Shown: positions 1-4,374 of the stretch, in pieces | How the letters are laid out: each line of letters begins with the position of its first letter | Numbering within the stretch: position 1 is the stretch's first letter | From: Candidatus Kerfeldbacteria bacterium | Lineage (GTDB): Bacteria > Patescibacteriota > Patescibacteriia > SBBC01 > CAIJZX01 | Direction: 5' to 3' | Assembly: GCA_016194465.1 (NCBI GenBank) | Contig: JACQBO010000053.1 | Coordinates: 1 to 7,420, forward strand | DNA length: 7,420 nt | Translations under genes and position numbers: made by a program | Notes under the pieces: model-generated | The model's input: the letters and a program-made list of their open reading frames with translations, nothing else | Told to the model about the DNA's origin: nothing | Database searches by the model: none

Positions 1-1122
1 AAACTCAGCGATCCGTCCCAGAGCGTCCTTGAACAGCTAGGCTTTACCAAGGCGCAGATCGACGAGGCCAATGAGTATGTGGTCGGGACCATGACGATCG
101 AAGGCGCGCCGCATCTGAAAGAAGAGCACTACCCGATTTTTGATTGCGCCAACACCTGCGGGGTCAAAGGCAAGCGGTACATCGCCTACGGGGCGCACGT
201 CAAAATGATGGCCGCCGTCCAGCCCTTTATTTCCGGCGCCATTTCCAAAACGATTAATATGCCGAACTCGGCGACGATCGAAGAAGTGAAAAGCGTCTAC
301 TGGGATGCCTGGAAATTCATGATCAAAGCCATCGCCCTCTACCGCGACGGTTCCAAGCTCTCCCAGCCGCTCAATTCCGTGACGCAAGACGATGAACTCT
401 TGGCCATCGGCGCCGATGACGATGATGTGGCCGAACCGCCGCCGCAGATGATGAATGATATCGCCGCCATCCGGGCGGTCCGTGAACGGCTACCCCTGAA
501 ACGGGTCGGCTGGACGCAGGAAGCCGTCGTCGGCGGACACAAAGTGTTCGTGCGGACCGGCGAATACAACGACGGCCGCCTTGGCGAAATCTTTATTGAT
601 ATGTACAAAGACGGCGCCGCCTACCGCTCGCTCATCAACTGCTTCGCCGTCTCGATTTCCAAAGGGTTGCAGTACGGCGTGCCGCTCGAAGAATATGTGG
701 ACAGTTTCACCTTCACCCGCTTTGAGCCGGCTGGCCCGGTCCAAGGCCACCCCAATATCAAAATGGCCACCTCGATTTTGGACTTTATTTTCCGGTTGCT
801 CGGATATGAATACCTGAATCGCGAAGACCTCGTCCAGGTCAAGCCCGAGCACAACGGTCAGGCGACCCTGGCCTTGTCTGACGTCACCCCGACCGGCCCG
901 AAAATAGAACCGTACGCCGAAACGGCTACACCGGTGAGGGTCGCGGCGGCTCGTTCCGTAACGCTAACTGGGGAACCCATCGCGGCGGCCAGCGAAGCCA
1001 TGACGGCCAAAGCCCAAGGTTTTACCGGCGATACCTGTACCAACTGCGGTTCGATGAAAATGAAACGGAATGGCTCCTGCATGGTTTGTATTGAGTGCGG
1101 GACGACCACCGGCTGTTCCTAA
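1..1122 (+). CDS. nrdJ: Adenosylcobalamin-dependent (class II) ribonucleotide reductase, C-terminal part
   Basis: Reduces ribonucleotides to deoxyribonucleotides using adenosylcobalamin as radical source, without oxygen or a second subunit. The frame is open from base 1, so the N-terminal part lies upstream; 373 residues are visible. Residues ~35-120 match the end of the catalytic barrel (HYPIFDCANTCG, QPFISGAISKTINMP, YRDGSKLSQPL). An acidic linker (DDELLAIGADDDD) follows, then the TSCPD-type domain (RERLPLKRVGWTQ, VGGHKVFVRTGEY, DGRLGEIFIDM, YGVPLEEYVDSFTFTRFEP). After a Pro/Ala/Thr-rich linker, the tail carries a probable zinc-binding and thiol-relay module with Cys at 346, 349, 360, 363, 366 and 372. 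The end is intact (TAA). The enzyme depends on the cofactor made by CobO, whose gene lies 1 kb downstream. Family assignment is firm from motif order; the zinc and redox role of the Cys cluster is inferred from the family. Confidence 0.96.
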   Translation, partial: KLSDPSQSVLEQLGFTKAQIDEANEYVVGTMTIEGAPHLKEEHYPIFDCANTCGVKGKRYIAYGAHVKMMAAVQPFISGAISKTINMPNSATIEEVKSVYWDAWKFMIKAIALYRDGSKLSQPLNSVTQDDELLAIGADDDDVAEPPPQMMNDIAAIRAVRERLPLKRVGWTQEAVVGGHKVFVRTGEYNDGRLGEIFIDMYKDGAAYRSLINCFAVSISKGLQYGVPLEEYVDSFTFTRFEPAGPVQGHPNIKMATSILDFIFRLLGYEYLNREDLVQVKPEHNGQATLALSDVTPTGPKIEPYAETATPVRVAAARSVTLTGEPIAAASEAMTAKAQGFTGDTCTNCGSMKMKRNGSCMVCIECGTTTGCS

Positions 1123-1154
1123 GTTTTTGAACCAAATAAAAACAGAAACCATGT

Positions 1155-1189
1155 TCCGTACGGACGGGTTTGAAACCCGCCCGTACGGA
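1155..1189. repeat. 35-bp near-perfect palindrome between nrdJ and the DUF4870-like gene
   Basis: The arm TCCGTACGGACGGGTTT (1155-1171) and its partner AAACCCGCCCGTACGGA (1173-1189) pair over 17 positions with one A-C mismatch, around a single central G (1172). There is no T run after it, so it does not look like a standard intrinsic terminator, although it lies 32 bases after the nrdJ stop. The mismatch and the isolated intergenic position suit a dispersed palindromic repeat or a protein-binding site. Only one copy is present here. Confidence 0.7.
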
Positions 1190-1213
1190 TATGGGGTCTC
1201 TGGTTGCGGTCCG

Positions 1214-1218
1214 GGAGG
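1214..1218 (+). promoter_or_regulatory. Ribosome binding site deciding the start at 1228
   Basis: GGAGG lies 9 bases before ATG 1228. This favours that start over the in-frame ATG at 1243, which would put the site 24 bases away. It is one of the few clear Shine-Dalgarno sequences in the window. Confidence 0.65.
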
Positions 1219-1227
1219 CATTGAAGT

Positions 1228-1578
1228 ATGATTAAGAGCGCTATGGCCACCACGGAAAAAATGAAACAAGAGTTCACCAAAGAAGTAAACAAGATCCCAC
1301 CGACCACTGATACGAATCTGCTGGCGGCTTTAAGTTACGCGCCGCTCCTCAGCTTGATTATTCTGCTGGTCAAACGGAACGATGACTACATCAAGTTCCA
1401 TGCCAAGCAGGGCTTCGTGCTGTTCATCAGCATGCTCGTCTGGGGTTTTCCGGTCATCGGCTGGTTGATTGGCCTGTTAGCATTTATCGCTATGCTTGTT
1501 GGCTTCATCATGGCCTGGCAGGGGAAACGATACCCGCTTCCAGGTGTGGCCAAGCTGGCCAGCAAGATTCCTTGGTAA
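1228..1578 (+). CDS. Small Tic20/DUF4870-like membrane protein
   Basis: A 116-residue protein with a charged, soluble N-terminus (residues 1-30, rich in Lys, Glu and Thr) followed by about three hydrophobic segments: ~32-49 (LAALSYAPLLSLIILLV), ~62-80 and ~82-100. The stretch DDYIKFHAKQGFVLF between the first two is the hallmark of the DUF4870/Tic20-like family, in which a 'Y.rFHA.Qg' motif leads into the second helix. The function of this family in bacteria is not settled; it is expected in the inner membrane. Length is normal. The start at ATG 1228 is backed by GGAGG. The gene stands alone, with a palindrome before it and a GIY-YIG-associated repeat starting 5 bases after its stop. Family assignment is good; no specific role can be given. 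Confidence 0.85.
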   Translation: MIKSAMATTEKMKQEFTKEVNKIPPTTDTNLLAALSYAPLLSLIILLVKRNDDYIKFHAKQGFVLFISMLVWGFPVIGWLIGLLAFIAMLVGFIMAWQGKRYPLPGVAKLASKIPW

Positions 1579-1583
1579 GAAAC

Positions 1584-1629
1584 TCATTTCGAACCCCGCG
1601 CCCGGGGTGAGAAATCTTCTGGAGCTAGC
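1584..1629 (+). repeat. Palindromic repeat, left copy, beside the GIY-YIG gene
   Basis: The outer stem ATTTC (1586-1590) pairs with GAAAT (1611-1615). A GA/GA internal mismatch comes next (1591-1592 against 1609-1610), then a 6-bp stem ACCCCG/CGGGGT (1593-1598/1603-1608) closed by the loop CGCC. The 3' flank CTTCTGGAGCTAG (1616-1628) matches that of the copy at 2073-2118 except at two bases. It begins 5 bases after the stop of the preceding gene. The conserved outer parts with a variable inner stem mark it as a member of a repeat family and not a simple terminator. Confidence 0.8.
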
Positions 1630-1645
1630 GTGACTGAGTAGAGAC

Positions 1646-1948
1646 ATGGATAACCGAGTCTACGCCACGTACATCATGGCCAATTGGAATAACAAAGTCC
1701 TGTATGTCGGGAGCACGGCCATTTTTCCCGAGCGGATCGATCAACACCGTAAAAAGTTGGTTGATGGATTTACGAAAAAGTACCAGGTCAATAAGCTCGT
1801 ATTCTACGAGATGGGCGATGATCTCCAAAGTGTCCGTCAGCGGGAGTGGCAAGTGAAGCGCTGGCGGCGGGCCAAGAAAGTACAACTGATTGAATCGATG
1901 AATCCAGGATGGAAAGATTTATATCCAAACCTGATGAACAACATGTGA
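1646..1948 (+). CDS. Small single-domain GIY-YIG endonuclease
   Basis: A 100-residue protein consisting almost wholly of a GIY-YIG nuclease domain of the small UvrC-N-like type (YhbQ/UPF0213-like). The two strands of the name motif are TYI (8-10) and LYVG (19-22). They are followed by Arg30 (PERIDQH), the GFTKKY..NKLVFYE block (41-55), the catalytic Glu67 in RQREWQVKRW, and the closing motif NPGWKDLYP (86-94). Arg30 and Glu67 correspond to the active-site residues of the superfamily, so the protein should be active on DNA. No DNA-binding domain is fused. No good Shine-Dalgarno lies near ATG 1646; GGAG at 1621 is too far away. The gene is bracketed by palindromic repeats at 1584-1629, 2016-2057 and 2073-2118, which suggests that protein and repeats belong together. 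The cellular role of this subgroup is not established. Confidence 0.9.
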   Translation: MDNRVYATYIMANWNNKVLYVGSTAIFPERIDQHRKKLVDGFTKKYQVNKLVFYEMGDDLQSVRQREWQVKRWRRAKKVQLIESMNPGWKDLYPNLMNNM

Positions 1949-2015
1949 AGACCATGATGGATCAGGCAACGAGTTCATGCCAATATTTCGTGCCTGCTCC
2001 ATATCAACACTGGCC

Positions 2016-2057
2016 CCAGAGGATTTCTCGTCGCCCGGCGGGGCTCGCTCGAAATGG
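2016..2057 (-). repeat. Palindromic repeat, inverted copy downstream of the GIY-YIG gene
   Basis: Read on the - strand, this begins CCATTTCGAGCGAG and ends GACGAGAAATCCTCTGG. It has the same outer stem (ATTTC 2023-2027 with GAAAT 2051-2055), the same GA/GA mismatch (TC/TC on this strand) and the same 3' flank (AATCCTCTGG, against AATCTTCTGG in the left copy). The inner part differs: GCCC (2033-2036) pairs with GGGC (2041-2044). It forms an inverted pair with the next copy, 15 bases away. Confidence 0.75.
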
Positions 2058-2072
2058 CGACTACGCTCATCA

Positions 2073-2118
2073 TCATTTCGAACGAAGCGCAGCGGAGTGA
2101 GAAATCTTCAGGAGCCAG
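2073..2118 (+). repeat. Palindromic repeat, right copy, reaching into the cobO leader
   Basis: Same orientation as the left copy. ATTTC (2075-2079, counting the A of the TCATTTC start) pairs with GAAAT (2101-2105), with a GA/GA mismatch at 2080-2081/2099-2100 and AC/GT at 2082-2083/2097-2098. The inner part GAAGCGCAGCGGA holds further G-A mismatches and a GC-GCA-GC mini-hairpin. The flank CTTCAGGAGCCAG matches the left copy except at two bases. It contains AGGAG (2110-2114), the best ribosome binding site candidate for cobO. Confidence 0.8.
2110..2114 (+). promoter_or_regulatory. Possible ribosome binding site of cobO inside a repeat
   Basis: AGGAG lies 13 bases before ATG 2128. The spacing is long, but no better site is seen. 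It belongs to the conserved 3' flank of the palindromic repeat, so the repeat may supply translation signals to cobO or, when folded, interfere with them. Confidence 0.4.
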
Positions 2119-2127
2119 AATTATTCC

Positions 2128-2694
2128 ATGAAAAAAGCCCCAAAAAAACTTCGTCCGGCTGATCGGGGCTTAGTCCACGCCTACATCGGTGACGGCAAAG
2201 GGAAAACCACGGCGGCAGTGGGCGTGGCCGTCCGGGCCAGGGGATATGGCTGGCGCGTGCTGTTTTTGCAGTTCATGAAAGAGGAAAAATGGCCGAGCGG
2301 GGAACGGGCAAGCTTGAAAAAGCTTGGCATTGAGGTCAAGGTCATGGGCCAAGGCTGGTACAAAATTCTCAACGACAAAAAAACGGCCAAAACGCATAGG
2401 CTAGGAGCTCGCCAGGCTCTCAAATTTGGCCAAGCAGCCCTGCTGTCCAAGAAATACAATCTGGTGGTTATGGACGAGCTCGGTAGCGCGGTAGAGGAAA
2501 ATCTTCTGCCCAGGAAGCCGGTAGAGGCCATGCTCAAAGCTCGCTGGTCGAGAGCAAGAAATGTCCACCTCATTTTCACCGGCCATAAAAAGATTCCGTG
2601 GATGCTGAAGTATTGCGACCTGGTGACTGATATGAAGATGGTCAAGCATCCGTACTATCGTGGGATTATTGCCACGAAAGGGATTGATTATTAA
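2128..2694 (+). CDS. cobO: Corrinoid (cob(I)yrinic acid a,c-diamide) adenosyltransferase
   Basis: Transfers the adenosyl group of ATP to the reduced cobalt of corrinoids in the cytoplasm, forming adenosylcobalamin; BtuR/CobA/CobO family. The 188 residues are the usual length. The P-loop GDGKGKTT spans residues 21-28; RGYGWRVLFLQFMK (38-51) and VVMDELG with Asp116-Glu117 (113-119) follow; the C-terminus has HLIFTGHKKIP and CDLVTDMKMVKHPYYRGI, typical of the family (DLVT-M--VKHP---GI). It probably serves salvage, since no corrin biosynthesis genes are seen, and its product is the cofactor of the neighbouring NrdJ. A GIY-YIG-associated repeat ends 9 bases before the start. The last ~15 codons recur after each of the next two genes, so the 3' end of this gene appears to be an insertion site. 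The reading frame is intact. Confidence 0.95.
   Translation: MKKAPKKLRPADRGLVHAYIGDGKGKTTAAVGVAVRARGYGWRVLFLQFMKEEKWPSGERASLKKLGIEVKVMGQGWYKILNDKKTAKTHRLGARQALKFGQAALLSKKYNLVVMDELGSAVEENLLPRKPVEAMLKARWSRARNVHLIFTGHKKIPWMLKYCDLVTDMKMVKHPYYRGIIATKGIDY
2649..2694 (+). repeat. cobO 3' end, copy 1 (within the intact gene)
   Basis: Encodes the C-terminal residues PYYRGIIATKGIDY and stop TAA. It aligns without gaps to 3141-3186 (42 of 46 bases identical), and its last 25 bases or so align to 3702-3725. This copy is part of the functional gene; the others are detached tails. Confidence 0.9.
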
Positions 2695-2706
2695 GCTCAA
2701 AAACTA

Positions 2707-3132
2707 ATGCATATCTTCAGCTTAATTGTAGAACGAATTTCGTTTCTAGCTATTTTTATTCCATTATTTATCATAGGACTTCTACCAGAGCTTCTAAAAA
2801 AATACCACTTAACAGGATACCGCCGAATTTTTTTCAGTTTAGTTTTGGCCATACTGTGCATTACGGTATTCGGGATCATTATAAGCAGTTCAAACGAGGG
2901 ACTCGGGGGGTTAGCAATTCTTTTTTTTCTAGTTTTGGTATCGATAGGTGTTTTCGCCGGAAACATTATACAGACGATACTTTGGTATCAGAAAGAGGGG
3001 AAGCAAGATGGCGTGAAATCTAAATTTATTTCTCCGCTCATACAATTATGGTTAGGAATATTATGGCCAATTCTTATTTTTTTCGCTATCGTGGCGGTGC
3101 GACAGGTAATGTATTATACCGGTCATACATAA
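2707..3132 (+). CDS. Unrecognised four-helix membrane protein in an AT-rich insert (cassette A)
   Basis: A 141-residue, strongly hydrophobic protein that I do not recognise. About four membrane segments are visible: ~8-28 (VERISFLAIFIPLFIIGLL), ~42-60 (IFFSLVLAILCITVFGIII), ~66-90 (LGGLAILFFLVLVSIGVFAGN) and ~110-132 (PLIQLWLGILWPILIFFAIVA). A short basic loop (YQKEGKQDGVKSK) precedes the last. There is no signal peptide apart from the first helix. The start at ATG 2707 is 13 bases after the cobO stop and has no convincing Shine-Dalgarno. Base composition is far more AT-rich than the neighbours, which points to transfer from another genome. A detached copy of the cobO tail begins directly after its stop, so gene plus tail form one unit of about 492 bases. 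Confidence 0.75.
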   Translation: MHIFSLIVERISFLAIFIPLFIIGLLPELLKKYHLTGYRRIFFSLVLAILCITVFGIIISSSNEGLGGLAILFFLVLVSIGVFAGNIIQTILWYQKEGKQDGVKSKFISPLIQLWLGILWPILIFFAIVAVRQVMYYTGHT

Positions 3133-3135
3133 CAT

Positions 3136-3189
3136 CAATATCTGTACTATCGTGGTATTATTGCCACGAAGGGGATTGATTATTGACCC
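3136..3189 (+). repeat. Detached cobO 3' end, copy 2
   Basis: Read in frame, 3133-3186 encodes HQYLYYRGIIATKGIDY and a TGA stop, against VKHPYYRGIIATKGIDY and TAA in cobO. From 3145 on, every codon difference is synonymous (GGG/GGT, AAA/AAG, TAA/TGA). It starts right after the stop of the membrane protein gene and is in the same frame, separated by that stop. It has no start codon of its own and cannot be a gene. The 27 bases 3163-3189 are identical to 3702-3728. Confidence 0.9.
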
Positions 3190-3196
3190 TGACCAT

Positions 3197-3673
3197 ATGG
3201 ACAAAAAACCAACATCTGTGAATCTAACTCGGTTATGGCTCTGGCCATTCATTCTAGGTGGCATACCATTTATTTACCTCTTTGCGGCAGCCTTACAGAA
3301 AGCCATCCGATATTTTCAGCCAAGGTATTTTTTTCCGGGCCTATCTTGGAATTTTGACGTGATCGGCACATTTGTCGTAGTCTTTTTTCCCTTGCTTTTT
3401 ATTCTCACGACGGTTAAGGCTTATAGCAAAACCCCAACTACAAATCAACCGCAGACTATGTTTCTCATTAAGGTATTTCTTATCATGGCGGGCGCCTTGA
3501 TCCTAATGAATGTAGAAAAAACGCAATGGGAGTTTTGGTGGGTAGTTATTATTGTGTCTATTTTGCTTTTGCTCAGACTTCATCCTCGGTTAAAGAAAGT
3601 AGTCGGTTGGTTGGGACTTGTGGCCCTTGTGGCATACGCTCTCCAGATTGTTGTTCGTGCTGGGCATAGGTGA
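3197..3673 (+). CDS. Unrecognised multi-pass membrane protein in an AT-rich insert (cassette B)
   Basis: A 158-residue hydrophobic protein from ATG 3197. GTG 3152 and TTG 3176 are in-frame alternatives, but both lie inside the cobO-derived repeat and would only add residues coded by it in another frame, so ATG 3197 is preferred. Hydrophobic segments are at about 12-33 (RLWLWPFILGGIPFIYLFAA), 52-73 (FDVIGTFVVVFFPLLFILTT), 88-104 (FLIKVFLIMAGALILMN), 111-128 (EFWWVVIIVSILLLLRL) and 134-153 (VVGWLGLVALVAYALQIVV), so four or five helices. There is no family motif that I can name and no obvious similarity to the 141-residue neighbour beyond the general layout. AT-rich like that gene and followed 28 bases later by another cobO tail. 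Probably acquired; function unknown. Confidence 0.7.
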   Translation: MDKKPTSVNLTRLWLWPFILGGIPFIYLFAAALQKAIRYFQPRYFFPGLSWNFDVIGTFVVVFFPLLFILTTVKAYSKTPTTNQPQTMFLIKVFLIMAGALILMNVEKTQWEFWWVVIIVSILLLLRLHPRLKKVVGWLGLVALVAYALQIVVRAGHR

Positions 3674-3701
3674 AGCACTTGTTTGGTCTATTTCGGCTCT
3701 A

Positions 3702-3728
3702 GCCACGAAGGGGATTGATTATTGACCC
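3702..3728 (+). repeat. Detached cobO 3' end, copy 3
   Basis: Encodes only ATKGIDY and TGA, plus the CCC that also follows the stop of copy 2. It is identical to 3163-3189 over 27 bases. Upstream of 3702 the match stops abruptly, so this copy is shorter than copy 2. It closes the second AT-rich unit, about 539 bases after copy 2. Confidence 0.9.
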
Positions 3729-3947
3729 CCTAGTTGCCTCAAGGACAGACACCAAAGAGATATTAGCGGCGGCGGGTTCGGCCCCCGACCGTAGCTTGCC
3801 CGATTTATCGGTTTGTAAACGGCTTGATACATTCGAGGCGCCCATAAATGGGACAAACTACAATTCCCGAACCCGCCGCTATGCTTGTGACAAACTGGTT
3901 ACCCGCTTCTCACGACGGCAGGGGATTTATTAACGAAACGTCATCAT
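3729..3947. other. Gene-poor stretch with a large predicted stem-loop
   Basis: No convincing gene. A 13-bp perfect stem, GCGGCGGGTTCGG (3769-3781) with its complement at 3867-3879, encloses 85 bases. Inside are CCGAT-TT-ATCGG (3800-3811), CCCAT-AA-ATGGG (3841-3852) and a possible GTTTGT/ACAAAC pairing (3811-3816/3853-3858). GACAAACT occurs at 3852-3859 and again at 3889-3896. A TTG-started frame of 72 codons (3715-3933, ending RRQGIY) crosses the whole stretch but resembles no family I know. This could be a structured RNA, an att-like site or the leader of the following gene row. I cannot match it to a known RNA class. Confidence 0.5.
3911..3933 (+). repeat. Possible degenerate fourth cobO tail
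   Basis: GGGATTTATTAA (3922-3933) equals the cobO end GGGATT-GAT-TATTAA with one GAT codon removed, and CACGA precedes it as in the other copies, but with extra bases between. It would encode RRQGIY against TKGIDY. The match is short and may be chance. Confidence 0.3.
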
Positions 3948-4334
3948 ATGGCAATCAAAAAAATCCTACTGCCCGTCGCTTTGGTCATGATTTTGACCGG
4001 CGCCGGCTGTAGCCTGACTCAGACCGTCACGGTCAATACGAATGCAGTAGTTGCGAATACGAACACGCAGACGAATGCGGCTGCCAATACGAATGCGACC
4101 ACCAGCACAATCATCTATTCGGGACATGCGGGGAAAACCGCCTTGGAGCTTCTCCAGGCGACACACAAGGTCGACGCGTCGTCCGCTGGCTTCGTCAACT
4201 CGATTGATGGCACTAAACCAGGTACGCGTCAATACTGGGCTTTTTACGTTAATGGAAAACTTGCCGATGTCGGGGCAAAAAGTTACCAAACCAAAGACAC
4301 GGAAACGATCGAGTGGCGCCTCGACTCGTTCTAA
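3948..4334 (+). CDS. DUF4430 (transcobalamin C-terminal-like) lipoprotein, candidate corrinoid binder
   Basis: A 128-residue exported lipoprotein. Residues 1-20 form a signal peptide (KK, then ILLPVALVMILTGAG) with the acylated Cys21 in the sequence TGAGC. An Asn/Thr/Ala-rich linker (~24-53), coded by repeated AATACGAA-like units, is followed by a DUF4430 domain (~54-128): HAGKTALELLQATH, AGFVNSIDGT, YWAFYVNGKLADVGA and TETIEWRLDSF. DUF4430 is related to the C-terminal domain of the B12 carriers transcobalamin and intrinsic factor, so a role in catching corrinoids outside the membrane is plausible but inferred. It is the first gene of a close row with another DUF4430-like protein and an S-component-like membrane protein. 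No strong Shine-Dalgarno is seen before ATG 3948. Confidence 0.85.
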   Translation: MAIKKILLPVALVMILTGAGCSLTQTVTVNTNAVVANTNTQTNAAANTNATTSTIIYSGHAGKTALELLQATHKVDASSAGFVNSIDGTKPGTRQYWAFYVNGKLADVGAKSYQTKDTETIEWRLDSF

Positions 4335-4374
4335 CACGAGTCACATTGCGCCGATCACGCGGCCAGATACCGGC

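Noticed and set aside
1584..2118. CRISPR array
   Set aside because: Only three repeat copies in mixed orientation with irregular spacing and a gene between them; no spacer-like units.
1909..2162. Two short + strand frames after the GIY-YIG gene
   Set aside because: They overlap the ends of real genes and run through palindromic repeats; no start signal and no protein-like pattern.
3152..3196. GTG or TTG start for the second membrane protein inside the cobO tail
   Set aside because: These codons would read the cobO tail in another frame. ATG 3197 lies just after it and gives a normal N-terminus. The alternative is not fully excluded.
3715..3933. TTG-started 72-codon frame across the structured stretch
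   Set aside because: No family resemblance, the start lies inside a cobO tail, and the frame is crossed by a 13-bp inverted repeat. It is treated as non-coding, with reservation.
3729..3947. Integron attC site or cobalamin riboswitch
   Set aside because: No RYYYAAC...GTTRRRY ends and no integrase gene are present, and I see no cobalamin-riboswitch B12-box-like sequence. The stem-loop remains unassigned.
4051..4374. Upstream extension of the anchored DUF4430-like gene over the lipoprotein gene
   Set aside because: The extra residues are Arg/Thr/Met-rich, as expected of a shifted reading of the repeat-coded linker, and overlap a well-supported gene; ATG 4375 gives a sensible protein.
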